DNA of 64,000 bases. It comes from Marasmitruncus massiliensis (GTDB lineage Bacteria; Bacillota; Clostridia; Oscillospirales; Ruminococcaceae). The notes under the pieces were generated by a model that did no database searches, was not told the DNA's origin, and was given only the letters and a program-made list of their open reading frames with translations. The stretch lies in assembly GCF_900186535.1 (NCBI RefSeq), contig NZ_FYDE01000005.1:62001-126000 (forward strand). Direction: 5' to 3'. How positions within the stretch are numbered: the stretch's first letter is position 1; each line of letters begins with the position of its first letter. Below, in pieces: positions 35,565 through 43,832 of the stretch. The translations under genes and the position numbers were made by a program.

Positions 35565-35649
35565 CCTCCATACCTCTTTCCTTAAAATAAACCGGTTCCG
35601 CCGCGCCTTTGAGCCGGAACCTGCAACAGAATCATTTTGCCCCGGAAAA

Positions 35650-35838
35650 ATAAAAAACGGAGGCGCGCTGATAAACAGCGCACCTCCGTCATGATACCTG
35701 AAAGATTCTCCCTTGCGGGATTGCTTCTTCGGCGCCAATTAAATGGCTTTCCAGAGTTCCGTCCAAATCCGGTCCTTTTGCCTGAGAGTTTGTCGCAAAT
35801 TCACCTTCGGCTCCGTGCTTGCACGGCCTCTCCCGGAT
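35650..35838 (-). ncRNA. Tandem glycine riboswitch with intrinsic terminator
   Basis: On the minus strand, aptamer 1 (about 35755-35838) shows GGGAGAGGCC, AGCCGAAGGTG and ACTCTCAGGCAAAAGGAC, the classic glycine-aptamer core. Aptamer 2 (about 35690-35755) begins CTCTGGAAAGCC and contains GCGCCGAAGAAGCAA and ATCTTTCAGGT. A 14-bp stem (35657-35670 with 35676-35689) followed by TTTTTT forms the expression platform. Glycine binding should prevent termination and switch gcvT and the following genes on. It lies 86 bases before the gcvT start. Confidence 0.93.
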
Positions 35839-35879
35839 TTTTCATTCGAATGATTCAGTTGTCGGTTAAATTTGTCATC

Positions 35880-35908
35880 AGTATAGGGGATGGCGCACAC
35901 AAAGTCAA
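35880..35908 (-). promoter_or_regulatory. Consensus promoter of the gcv operon
   Basis: Minus strand -35 TTGACT (35903-35908), exactly 17 bp, -10 TATACT (35880-35885). It sits about 45 bases upstream of the first aptamer, so the whole riboswitch is in the leader. Confidence 0.85.
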
Positions 35909-35958
35909 TCCTTTTTTGATGCGACCTCTCTAAAAAACAGCGATTTGGAAATCTATCC

Positions 35959-35989
35959 AAAAAAACCGACATTTTCTCCTGCCGGTTTT
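35959..35989 (-). terminator. Terminator of the hydrolase operon
   Basis: AAAACCG (35962-35968) pairs with CGGTTTT (35983-35989); seven T follow on the minus strand. It ends transcripts coming from the 36027-38801 genes before the gcv promoter. Confidence 0.65.
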
Positions 35990-36026
35990 AAACAGATTGC
36001 CGCAAGCCCGCAAAGCTGCTCAGTCA

Positions 36027-36983
36027 TCAGATATCTTCTTCGTCCGGCGGCATACAGGCCAGATGTTTATCCAGCCAGTCAAGCAGCTCCAGGTAAACCT
36101 GAGCGCGGTTGTTCTCATTCAGCATTTCATGGCGTCCGCCTTCGTAAAGCACCAGTTCCACGTCGGACACTCCCGCTTTGATATACCGCTCATAAACCTG
36201 CTCGGGTCCTTTCCCGAATTCCCCCGCCGGGTCCATAGAGCCGGAGATCAACAGGATCGGAAGCGTCAGAAGCGTATTTGCATAGCATTTTCTGGCGTTC
36301 GCTTTGCGAATCAGGATAAACAGATCGCGGAAAGCCGAAGCGGTAAACAGAAAGCCGCATCGGGCGTCATCGGTATACAGCCTGACCAGCTCCCGGTCTC
36401 GGGAAAGCCAGTCAAATTTTGTTTTCGCGGGCTGGAACTGGTCGTTGTAGTTGCCGAACGCCAATTTATCCAGCCCCGCGTCGGGGTAGGCCGGCCCGTT
36501 CTTTTTCACCGACCGGTTGGCAAGCTGAATTGCCGTTTCCACACGGATTCCCGCCCTTGTGGTTCCGGAAATAATCAGCGCACTCAACGACTGAGGATAT
36601 TTCGCGGCAAAAAGGCGGGCAATCAGGGACCCCATGCTATGACCAAGCAAAACGACATTGCAGCCCGGAATTTCGCTCCGGATAATTTTATTGAATTTAT
36701 ACTGGTCATCGATCAAGATGCGCCAGCCGTCCTGCTCTGCGAAAAATCCAAGCGGGGCACCGGCTGCCGAACGTCCATGTCCGAGCTGGTCAATTCCGCA
36801 GGCAACATAGCCATGCTGGGCGAGTTCGCGCATGAATTCATGATAGCGCCCCATATGTTCCGCCATCCCATGTATGATCTGAATAACGCCCCGGTTCCCT
36901 TCCGCAGGAATATAGATCCAGCCAAAAAGGCCGGATACGCCGTCTGTGCTTTTAAATTCGATCTGTTTGACCGTTATATTCAT
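36027..36983 (-). CDS. Alpha/beta hydrolase, monoacylglycerol lipase/lysophospholipase type
   Basis: 318 residues. GVIQIIHGMAEHMGRYHEFM forms the oxyanion region, the nucleophile elbow is VVLLGHSMGSLIARLFA with Ser near 114, the acid is near SGSMDPAGEF and the His in YEGGRHEMLNENNRAQVY. This is the Hydrolase_4 group that acts on monoacylglycerols or lysolipids. It has no signal peptide. It lies 46 bases after the Usp-like gene. The natural substrate is unknown. Confidence 0.88.
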   Translation of the reverse strand: MNITVKQIEFKSTDGVSGLFGWIYIPAEGNRGVIQIIHGMAEHMGRYHEFMRELAQHGYVACGIDQLGHGRSAAGAPLGFFAEQDGWRILIDDQYKFNKIIRSEIPGCNVVLLGHSMGSLIARLFAAKYPQSLSALIISGTTRAGIRVETAIQLANRSVKKNGPAYPDAGLDKLAFGNYNDQFQPAKTKFDWLSRDRELVRLYTDDARCGFLFTASAFRDLFILIRKANARKCYANTLLTLPILLISGSMDPAGEFGKGPEQVYERYIKAGVSDVELVLYEGGRHEMLNENNRAQVYLELLDWLDKHLACMPPDEEDI

Positions 36984-37029
36984 AAATTGACATCGATCCT
37001 TTTTCAGGCAAAGTCCTCCGGAAAGACCG

Positions 37030-37461
37030 TTAAAGACCTGCTCCGGCAGGCTCCCTGCGATACTTGCGGTCGAGCACCTCGTGCAGTTCCCCGCGCTCGG
37101 TTACCGTAAAGAAAGAAATATTCTGTAACGTTTCCCACATCCGGACGAGAATGGATTGCTCACTCACCGGAATACCTGTTACAGTATTGATGACATGGTT
37201 GCTGTGAATTAAATGAACAATGGTGCTTTGGGGATTATCCGAAAATTCAACTGTCATGCGGGCGCTGTATTCCTTTGCGACGCTGAACAGGTGTTCCAGC
37301 GCGGCGGGGTTGGTCTGTGCACCCGTCCTCATAACGCTGAGAACAATCAATTCCGTCTTGGAAAGGTCTGCTATCAGGCGCGCCGACTTAATAATGCGTT
37401 CACATGCGAACTGGTCGGTTACCAGAGCCAGCGTAGTATAAACAGACTGAAATTTATTCAT
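37030..37461 (-). CDS. Universal-stress-like (Usp/KdpD-type) small protein
   Basis: 143 residues from ATG 37461 (AAAGGAG upstream). The pattern VYTTLALVTDQFACERIIKS, then LSKTELIVLSVMRTG, resembles the alpha/beta Usp domain found in KdpD sensors and stand-alone stress proteins, but the nucleotide-binding G-x2-G-x9-G[S/T] signature is not obvious. The C-terminus (ILVRMWETLQNISFFTVTER) is Usp-like in length only. Function unknown. Confidence 0.6.
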   Translation of the reverse strand: MNKFQSVYTTLALVTDQFACERIIKSARLIADLSKTELIVLSVMRTGAQTNPAALEHLFSVAKEYSARMTVEFSDNPQSTIVHLIHSNHVINTVTGIPVSEQSILVRMWETLQNISFFTVTERGELHEVLDRKYRREPAGAGL

Positions 37462-37634
37462 GTCGAACTCCTTTGACTGTGATTCTTTATCAGCAGATTT
37501 ATCACAGTTTATTATACAATACATTTGTAAATAAATTGTGAGCAATTCTATGATTTCGAAAAAACTTGATCAGAACTCTCCTGCTGTTTTCAGAACCCGG
37601 AGTATCCCGCTGCTTTGAGTTGATTGTCCTGCTT

Positions 37635-38801
37635 TCAAATGAACGCCTTTTCCACGCGGATCACCGCAAAATACTTTTCATCAATCGACTGCACACTGTT
37701 GCGGATACAATTCGCCACCTGCGCGTCGGTAAGCCAGAATTTGTGTGGCACCGTGACGTCAAATATCAGATTGGTATGCGTTTTGCCCTGTACCATGCGA
37801 AAATCATGAATGGTAATGGCAGGGTCAATCTTTTGGGTCAGCTGTATCACTTTTTCCTTCAGCACCGCCGCCACTTTATCATCTGTCACAATCGGGTCCA
37901 TGTGGATGGTTGCTTCACAGTTGAACCTGCTGCGCAGTTCCAGCTCAATCAAATCGATGGCGTCGTGCATCACCAGAACATCCATGCTGCTGGGGACCTC
38001 CGCATGCAGGGAAATCATGCAGCGCCCGGGGCCATAGTCATGCACAATCAGGTCATGCAGCCCGATCACCTCTTTATGGCTCAGAACCGTTTCTTCAATC
38101 TGCTTCACAAATTCCGCGTCCGGAGCCTGCCCAAGCAGCGGGGATAGGCTGTCTCTGGCGGTCGTAAAGCCGGAATAAAGAATAAAAAGCGCTACCAGCA
38201 TGCCGATCCAGCCATCCGCCTGCAGATGGAAAAAATGACTGAACAGCGCCCCGACCGCTACCGCGGACGTCGCGGCAACATCGGTCAGGGAGTCCATCGC
38301 GGTAGCCTTCATGGCGGTGGATTCGATCCGATTGCCCAGTGTCCGATTGAAATAGCTCATCCAGAGCTTTGTAAAGATCGACACAATTAAAATCGTGAAC
38401 GGAAGTATCTGAAAAATCACCGTCTGCGGGTGCAGAATTTTTTCGAAGGAGCTTCTTACCAATTCGATTCCCACCAGCATGATCGCCATTGAGACAAGTA
38501 AGCCGGAAAGATATTCGATCCGTCCATGCCCGAACGGGTGTTCGTGGTCGGCCGGCCTTCCCGCCATCTGAAAGCCCAGGAGTGTCACCAGTGACGAACC
38601 CGCGTCCGACAGATTATTGAACGCGTCCGCGGTTATGGAAATGGAGGAGGTGAGCAGACCTGCAAAAAATTTAGCGGCAAACAGGCATAAATTCAGAAAA
38701 ATGCCAACCGAACCGGCTAAAATTCCATACCGCCCGCGCACCCGCAGATCATGAATCCGCGCGCTGTCTTTAATGAATAGTTTAACCAGCAGGTCAACCA
38801 T
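37635..38801 (-). CDS. Cation diffusion facilitator (CDF) transporter
   Basis: 388 residues from ATG 38801 (GGGGTG upstream). Six membrane helices; the helix 2 metal site ITADAFNNLSDAGSSLV and the following HEHPFGHGRIEYLSGL are the CDF signature, and helix 5 carries ATAMDSLTDVAATSAVAVG with the second DxxxD site. A cytoplasmic ferredoxin-like domain follows (MISLHAEVPSSMDVLVMHDA, AIDLIELELRSRFNCEATIH), then an extra C-terminal segment of about 70 residues. The DxxxD/NxxxD pair suits Mn2+, Fe2+ or Zn2+ export; specificity is unclear. Confidence 0.93.
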   Translation of the reverse strand: MVDLLVKLFIKDSARIHDLRVRGRYGILAGSVGIFLNLCLFAAKFFAGLLTSSISITADAFNNLSDAGSSLVTLLGFQMAGRPADHEHPFGHGRIEYLSGLLVSMAIMLVGIELVRSSFEKILHPQTVIFQILPFTILIVSIFTKLWMSYFNRTLGNRIESTAMKATAMDSLTDVAATSAVAVGALFSHFFHLQADGWIGMLVALFILYSGFTTARDSLSPLLGQAPDAEFVKQIEETVLSHKEVIGLHDLIVHDYGPGRCMISLHAEVPSSMDVLVMHDAIDLIELELRSRFNCEATIHMDPIVTDDKVAAVLKEKVIQLTQKIDPAITIHDFRMVQGKTHTNLIFDVTVPHKFWLTDAQVANCIRNSVQSIDEKYFAVIRVEKAFI

Positions 38802-38965
38802 ATCATTCACCCCGTTGTCTAATAGTCTATGTCATATTATTCTGATCATTCTAACGCAATTCAGGAAAGACGTCAAATCAAACGCATTACAGGAATTTCT
38901 ATAAATAAACGTCACAAGGTGTCATATACTATACATGAGCACAGGCACAGGAAGGAGAAAAGAGT

Positions 38966-39139
38966 ATGTTTTTTAAAAAAAAGCGAGAGCAAAAAGAATC
39001 AAAAAAGCAATCTAATTTCACTTCTCAAAAAACCGAATCCATGAGCCAGGCAGGAAAATCTTTCGATGAAGTCCTCCCTTACCTCTTATCCGGAGAAGCG
39101 GACGACCTGTCCAACGATTTTACAATGAAACTTCAATAA
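38966..39139 (+). CDS. Small basic protein (57 residues), unknown
   Basis: ATG at 38966 preceded by GGAAGGAG at optimal spacing. The product starts MFFKKKREQKESKKQSNFTS, highly basic, and ends acidic (YLLSGEADDLSNDFTMKLQ). No membrane segment and no family I know. A CATATACTA box at 38923-38931 could be a -10 of a sigma-A or sporulation promoter. It lies alone between the CDF gene and the shared terminator of yebC. The ribosome site and codon pattern support it as real. Confidence 0.6.
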   Translation: MFFKKKREQKESKKQSNFTSQKTESMSQAGKSFDEVLPYLLSGEADDLSNDFTMKLQ

Positions 39140-39196
39140 CGTAAAAGCCGATTACAATTGTCCTCCTGATTTTCTGTTTTATTCAAAAAACAAAAT

Positions 39197-39231
39197 GCCC
39201 TCCTGATGAATCTTCCATCCATCAGGAGGGC
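39197..39231. terminator. Bidirectional terminator between the 57-residue gene and yebC
   Basis: GCCCTCCTGATG (39197-39208) and CATCAGGAGGGC (39220-39231) pair perfectly. AAAA precedes and CTTTTA follows, so both strands have a T-rich tail. Confidence 0.8.
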
Positions 39232-39236
39232 TGCTT

Positions 39237-39980
39237 TTATTCTTCGTCTTCCTCTTCAGGCATATCCCAGTTGTGATAGACGTTCTGCACATCGTCGTTG
39301 TCATCAAACATGTCCAGGAGCTTCTGCATTTTTTCAACCAGTTCCGGGTCGGTAATCTGAACCTTGGTCATCGGGATATATTCCACTTCCGCTGAATCAT
39401 AGACATAGCCCATCTCCGCCAGCTTTCCGGCCACTTTGGAAACATCGTTGGGCTCGGTGACAACCGTAATCATCTCATCCTCATAATTATAATCGGATGC
39501 GCCCGCTTCAAAGCAGTCGTCCATGGCTTTTTCCTCGCCGATTTTGTTGTCCTCGTTCTCGATGTAAATCATTCCCTTGGCTTCAAACAGAAACGAAACG
39601 CTGCCGCTCTGCCCAAGGTTTCCCCCGCATTTGTCGAAATAGTGGCGCAGGTCGCCGGCTGTGCGGTTGCGGTTGTCTGTCAGAGTCTCAACGATTACGG
39701 CTACGCCGGAAGGTCCATACCCCTCGTATGTAATCTCCTCGTAGTCTTCTTTACTGTCGCCCGCTTTTTTCAGCAGGCGTTCGATATTATCGTTCGGCAC
39801 GTTGTTTGCCTTGGCTTTCGCAATCAGGTCGCGGAGCTTGCTGTTGTTGTTCGGGTCGGCACCGCCTTCGCGGGCAGCGACGGTAAGTTCACGCCCTATT
39901 TTCGTAAATACCTTCGCCTTGGCACCGTCCGTTTTTTCCTTTTTCCGTTTGATATTGGCCCATTTGGAATGTCCAGACAT
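39237..39980 (-). CDS. yebC: YebC/PmpR family regulator (TACO1-like)
   Basis: 247 residues from ATG 39980, giving the invariant N-terminus SGHSKWANIKRKKEKTDGAK. Further blocks: FTKIGRELTVAAREGGADPN, NDNIERLLKKAGD, TYEGYGPSGVAVIVETLTDN, and GGNLGQSGSVSFLFEAKG. The acidic tail (DNDDVQNVYHNWDMPEEEDE) is family typical. YebC proteins act as DNA-binding regulators and, in later work, help ribosomes translate polyproline stretches. It is a single gene with a terminator right after the stop. Confidence 0.96.
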   Translation of the reverse strand: MSGHSKWANIKRKKEKTDGAKAKVFTKIGRELTVAAREGGADPNNNSKLRDLIAKAKANNVPNDNIERLLKKAGDSKEDYEEITYEGYGPSGVAVIVETLTDNRNRTAGDLRHYFDKCGGNLGQSGSVSFLFEAKGMIYIENEDNKIGEEKAMDDCFEAGASDYNYEDEMITVVTEPNDVSKVAGKLAEMGYVYDSAEVEYIPMTKVQITDPELVEKMQKLLDMFDDNDDVQNVYHNWDMPEEEDEE

Positions 39981-40021
39981 CTCTCTCAACCTCACATTTA
40001 TGATTTGATTTTATGATGAGC

Positions 40022-41233
40022 TTATTTGTTTTCCCGTCTCAGCATGGCTCCCCGCGGAAAAGGCTTCGCGCAGGGGATTCGGTACTGGCGCATGGGATGG
40101 CAGGCGCTCTCCACTTCTCCCGTCTGGGGATCATGGATTGCAGCAATGGTAAACTTCTCCGGGGGGTGCCCGGGCTGCATAATTTCCGTTTCATCGCCGC
40201 GGGAAAATTTGTTGCGGCCGGTAACCATCAGTTCGCCGTCCTCCCAGCCCTCCACGACAGCGATAACGTCCCAGTTCCGGATATATCCCGCATTCTGATA
40301 GCACTGGTCCGGACGTCCGAAATAAAATCCGGTGGAATATTCCCGGTGGCTGACGCGCAGAACTTCATCCAGAACCCATTGCGGAGGGTGATAATGAAGC
40401 GGGTCCCGCAGATAGGCGTCCACAGCCGCGCGGTAGGCTCCGGTCACGACCGCTACATAATACGCAGATTTGGCACGCCCTTCGATTTTCAGGGAGGTTA
40501 CCCCTGCTTCTGTCAGCCGGTCAATATATTCGATCATGCAAAGATCCTTTGCATTCAGAATGTAGCTGCCCTTTTCATCCTCAAAAATCGGATAATACTG
40601 TCCGGGACGCTTTTCTTCCATGAGGTGGTAGCCCCATCGGCACGGCTGCGCGCATTCTCCCCGGTTCGCGTCACGCCCGACGATATAGTTGCTCAACAGG
40701 CAGCGCCCGGAAAAAGACATGCACATCGCGCCGTGGACAAACACCTCAATTTCCAAGTCCGCCGGCGTATGCTCGCGGATACAGCGAATCTCCTCCAGGG
40801 AAAGCTCCCGCGCCAGCACCACGCGCTTCGCGCCGAGCCGGTGCAGTTCGATGGCAGTCAGATAATTGACAACGCCGGCCTGCGTGGAAATATGCAGCTC
40901 CAGTTCCGGAACAAGCCTCTTGGCCAGCATCAAAATGCCGATATCCGCGACAATGAGCGCGTCTACACCGGCATCGCGGGCCATCCGCAAAAAGTCCGGC
41001 AGCTGCTCCAGTTCCTCGTTGGATGGCAGTGTATTGCAGGTCAAGTAGACGCGGACGTTCCTTTCGTGCGCGTACTCAACCGCGGACCGGAGCCCCTCCC
41101 GGTCGAAATTTGCGCAGGCGGCGCGCATGCCAAACGCGGTACCGCCCAGGTAAACCGCATCCGCGCCATAAAGAACGGCATTTTCCAGCCGTTCCATGTC
41201 GCCCGCGGGCGATAAAATTTCGGGTTTTTGCAA
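40022..41233 (-). CDS. U32 family peptidase
   Basis: 403 residues with a TTG start at 41233, chosen because AAAGGAG lies 8 bases upstream and the product begins QKPEILSPAGDMERLENAVL, the family N-terminus. The U32 signature EVFVHGAMCMSFSGRCLLS lies near residue 165-183. Later QPCRWGYHLMEEKRPGQYYP holds a Cys of the metal/cluster site. Members are collagenase-like peptidases or RNA-modifying RlhA/TrhP homologues; tRNA hydroxylation is possible. It starts 22 bases after the mltG stop, so the two are probably co-transcribed. Confidence 0.9.
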   Translation of the reverse strand: MQKPEILSPAGDMERLENAVLYGADAVYLGGTAFGMRAACANFDREGLRSAVEYAHERNVRVYLTCNTLPSNEELEQLPDFLRMARDAGVDALIVADIGILMLAKRLVPELELHISTQAGVVNYLTAIELHRLGAKRVVLARELSLEEIRCIREHTPADLEIEVFVHGAMCMSFSGRCLLSNYIVGRDANRGECAQPCRWGYHLMEEKRPGQYYPIFEDEKGSYILNAKDLCMIEYIDRLTEAGVTSLKIEGRAKSAYYVAVVTGAYRAAVDAYLRDPLHYHPPQWVLDEVLRVSHREYSTGFYFGRPDQCYQNAGYIRNWDVIAVVEGWEDGELMVTGRNKFSRGDETEIMQPGHPPEKFTIAAIHDPQTGEVESACHPMRQYRIPCAKPFPRGAMLRRENK

Positions 41234-41255
41234 ATGAATTTCTCCTTTGGAAGGG

Positions 41256-42701
41256 TTAGGACCCGGAGTTCTGCTCCTCCTCATTAACGCCCGTTCCGTG
41301 CGCGCCGATGCCCGCATTCTGGATATTGACATCGTGCTCTTCCCTCGTTTTGGCAAAATAGAATTTGCCGTCTTTGTCAGACAGGAAGTAATAGTAGTCA
41401 GACTGCTCGGGTGAAATAGCCGCCTCTATGGCGTCCATACCGGGATTGCAGATCGGGCCCGCAGGCAGGCCGTTGCACTTGTACGTGTTATAGGCATCAT
41501 ACATCGGCTGGTTTGTCACTGTCATAAACGGTTTGATGTCGTTCTCAACATAATGAATGGAGGGGTCGGACTCAAGCCTCGGCAGCTGCATCTGCGGATT
41601 CTCCATACGGTTGTGGAAGACAGAAGAAACCATCTTCATATCTGGGACCTGCGCCGCCTCTTTCTGAATCAGGGACGCCAGTGCAATAATATCGTCAATG
41701 GACATTCCCGACGCTTCAATTTCTTCCGAAAGGTCGCCGGCAATTTTATTATTAAAGTTGGAGAAGAACTTGCGGGATACCGCCTCCGGACTCATCCCTT
41801 TATAAAAGATATACGTGTCCGGGAAGAAATAGCCCTCATAACGGCGGAACCGGTATTCTTTTTCAGGGACATCCGCCAGCGCCTCATATTCCCACGGGAA
41901 TTCGCCTGCATCCAGATAGGCGTACAGGTCGTCCGCTTTGCAGACATCGTTCTCTTCCAGTTTATCGGCGATCTCCATCAGCGTGACGCCCTCGGGGAAC
42001 ATCAGCGTGACTTCTTCCTGCTTACCGCTGTTCGGTGTGCGGAACTTTACCATGATCTGGTCATAGCTCATGTTGGAGTTGAGCGCATAATCTCCCGGCA
42101 GAAAGTCCTTCGCATCATTTTTCAGCCCTGCGTAAATTTGGAAGGTAAACGGCTGGTCAATAATTCCCTTTTCTTTCAGCATCGCCGCAATCTGCGACAT
42201 CGACTGCTCGGGCGGAAGCGTAAACTCTATTTCCATGTCTTTTTTATTCAGCCCGAACAGATCCTGCGCACTTGCAAGCGCAAAAAGAGCCAGAAAAACG
42301 GAAACGCCCAAAACCACCGCAAGCACGATCAGCGCCCGCATCCAGCGGCTGAAACCGCCGGGTTCGTGCCTGTAGTCTTCCTCGCCGTCATCCCCATGGC
42401 CGCCGCCACCTCCGCCGCCATGATGATTGATTGGCGGAGCCGGTGTGGAAGGCTCATAAAATTCATTGTCATCAATATTAACCTGAAATGAACGCCGTTT
42501 AGGCCTGTCCGGTTCCTTTGCAGCCTGCGCGGACGGCTGTACCGCTGATGAAGCACCGACAGCTGTCCGCTGCCTCTGCGGCTCAGGAGCATCAAAATCA
42601 AATGCACGGCGCCTCCTCTGCGGCGCCGCAGACTGCTGCGCATCCACGTCGTCCAGCTTGAAGCTTTTGATCAGGCCTTCAAACTCATCGTTGTTACTCA
42701 T
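41256..42701 (-). CDS. mltG: Endolytic transglycosylase MltG
   Basis: 481 residues from ATG 42701 (GGAGGACAC before it). A long cytoplasmic N-terminus, Pro/Gln/Arg-rich with a run of Gly and His near residues 98-108, precedes the single membrane helix WMRALIVLAVVLGVSVFLAL (about 123-142). The YceG domain follows: LPPEQSMSQIAAMLKEKGII (LysM-like subdomain) and the catalytic Glu in IDDIIALASLIQKEAAQVPD, with NRMENPQMQLPRLESDPSIH. It cleaves nascent glycan strands and sets peptidoglycan chain length. The 145-residue cytoplasmic leader is longer than in E. coli and may bind division partners. Confidence 0.94.
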   Translation of the reverse strand: MSNNDEFEGLIKSFKLDDVDAQQSAAPQRRRRAFDFDAPEPQRQRTAVGASSAVQPSAQAAKEPDRPKRRSFQVNIDDNEFYEPSTPAPPINHHGGGGGGGHGDDGEEDYRHEPGGFSRWMRALIVLAVVLGVSVFLALFALASAQDLFGLNKKDMEIEFTLPPEQSMSQIAAMLKEKGIIDQPFTFQIYAGLKNDAKDFLPGDYALNSNMSYDQIMVKFRTPNSGKQEEVTLMFPEGVTLMEIADKLEENDVCKADDLYAYLDAGEFPWEYEALADVPEKEYRFRRYEGYFFPDTYIFYKGMSPEAVSRKFFSNFNNKIAGDLSEEIEASGMSIDDIIALASLIQKEAAQVPDMKMVSSVFHNRMENPQMQLPRLESDPSIHYVENDIKPFMTVTNQPMYDAYNTYKCNGLPAGPICNPGMDAIEAAISPEQSDYYYFLSDKDGKFYFAKTREEHDVNIQNAGIGAHGTGVNEEEQNSGS

Positions 42702-42934
42702 GTGTCCTCCTTGTCCTCCTATGCGGCAGGCTGAAAACTGCGCGAAAACACCGCTGCCGAGGCCAGACGCGTTTCGCAAAATACTGATCAGCGCATTTTC
42801 TGATTTTACACAGCAAAAGCCAATATACAATATATAATACCTCAATTTGTCAGAATAATCAAATAGTTCCCGCTATTTTATCGCAAATTTATCGCAAAAT
42901 CTTTTCACATTGTTTTTATTGCATCCCTGTTGTA

Positions 42935-42962
42935 ACCCATTTCACCGCAAAAACATAGAATA
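42935..42962 (+). promoter_or_regulatory. Sigma-K-like promoter of the Cys/Gly-rich small gene
   Basis: AC (42935-42936), 17-bp spacer, CATAGAATA (42954-42962) fits the Bacillus sigma-K pattern AC-N16/17-CATAnnnTA, 34 bases before the ATG. It suggests mother-cell expression late in sporulation. Inferred from consensus only. Confidence 0.5.
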
Positions 42963-42995
42963 AAACAAATCTATAACTGTGAGGTGTCAATTGAT

Positions 42996-43163
42996 ATGAA
43001 CAATTGCTGCAACGACTGCGTTTCTCCCGTAAGCAACAGTTGCGGTTGCGGATGCGGATGCGGATGCGGAAACAGCGGAGTGAATTCCTGGCTTTGGATT
43101 CTAATTCTCATTATCATTGTGTGTGGATTTGGATTCTGGGGCGGCTCAAATACCTGGTACTAA
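42996..43163 (+). CDS. Cys/Gly-rich small membrane protein, YjcZ-like
   Basis: 55 residues: MNNCCNDCVS, then alternating Cys-Gly (CGCGCGCGCG, residues 16-25), then one membrane helix (WLWILILIIIVCGFGFWGG) and an SNTWY end. This resembles the short Gly/Cys-rich sporulation-related YjcZ-type peptides found in spores. GAGGTGT precedes the ATG. The eleven Cys in a 55-residue protein suggest disulfide cross-linking or metal binding in the coat. The sigma-K-like promoter supports a sporulation role. Confidence 0.7.
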   Translation: MNNCCNDCVSPVSNSCGCGCGCGCGNSGVNSWLWILILIIIVCGFGFWGGSNTWY

Positions 43164-43188
43164 GCTTGCCAATACATGCACATGAGCC

Positions 43189-43229
43189 GCAAATGGCGGT
43201 CCCGAATTGATAACGGGGCCGCCATTTGC
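43189..43229. terminator. Bidirectional terminator between the small gene and the cyclo-ligase
   Basis: GCAAATGGCGGTCCCG (43189-43204) pairs with CGGGGCCGCCATTTGC (43214-43229), one mismatch. T-rich sequence follows on +. It overlaps the 3' end of the gene on -. Confidence 0.7.
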
Positions 43230-43832
43230 CTATCTTCTTTTCTGTGCGGACACCGGACTGTACAGTCGTTTCTCGGTAATAATCAAATTCACGGGAACAT
43301 CATAGCGGCCGCTCCAAAGCCGCTTCCGCAGGTTCTGCTCATAAACAATGCCAATTTTAACCCCGGGATAACCGGACAGAAACCGGTCGTAGTATCCCGC
43401 ACCGTATCCGAGGCGATAGCCGGCCCTGTCATATGCAAGCGCCGGCACGATGCAGATGCTGTCTTGAAAATCCCGCACCAGTTCGCACCGCTCTTTTATC
43501 GGCTCCAGTACGCCGAAAGTACGCGGAACCAGTTGGCCAAGGGATTCGATCAAATAAAATTCCATCAGGCGGCTGTCGTCTATGCAGCGCGGAACCGCCA
43601 CCCGCTTCCCATCGGCCAGCGCCCGTACAATCAGACGTAATGTGTCAACTTCTATCGGCAGGGAAACATAGGTCAGCACCAGTTTGCAGGCCTGATATTC
43701 CCGCACTGACAGCAGTTTCTCCAAGATTTTTTCGTCATGGGCGTCCTTCATTTCTGCACTCATGGAACGCCGCCAATCCTTGATTTCATTTCTCATTCGC
43801 TGCTTGAGCGGCCGGATGTCTATCCCCTGCAT
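43230..43832 (-). CDS. 5-formyltetrahydrofolate cyclo-ligase
   Basis: 200 residues. The N-terminal LKQRMRNEIKDWRRSMSAEM holds the RKx(8)R ATP-binding pattern, VLTYVSLPIEVDTLRLI and KRVAVPRC the middle, and GYRLGYGAGYYDRFLSG (about 152-168) the signature Gly-rich loop. It converts 5-formyl-THF to 5,10-methenyl-THF with ATP, feeding one-carbon metabolism together with the GCV operon elsewhere in the window. The start overlaps the 3' end of the DJ-1 gene by 13 bases, suggesting coupled translation. Confidence 0.94.
   Translation of the reverse strand: MQGIDIRPLKQRMRNEIKDWRRSMSAEMKDAHDEKILEKLLSVREYQACKLVLTYVSLPIEVDTLRLIVRALADGKRVAVPRCIDDSRLMEFYLIESLGQLVPRTFGVLEPIKERCELVRDFQDSICIVPALAYDRAGYRLGYGAGYYDRFLSGYPGVKIGIVYEQNLRKRLWSGRYDVPVNLIITEKRLYSPVSAQKRR

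Noticed and set aside
35565-35738. N-terminal extension of gcvT
   Set aside because: The open frame runs through the riboswitch terminator; the ATG at 35564 with AAGAGG is clearly the start.
35640-35900. Peptide-coding ORF on + in the gcv leader (98 codons)
   Set aside because: It is the reverse of the riboswitch and has no ribosome site.
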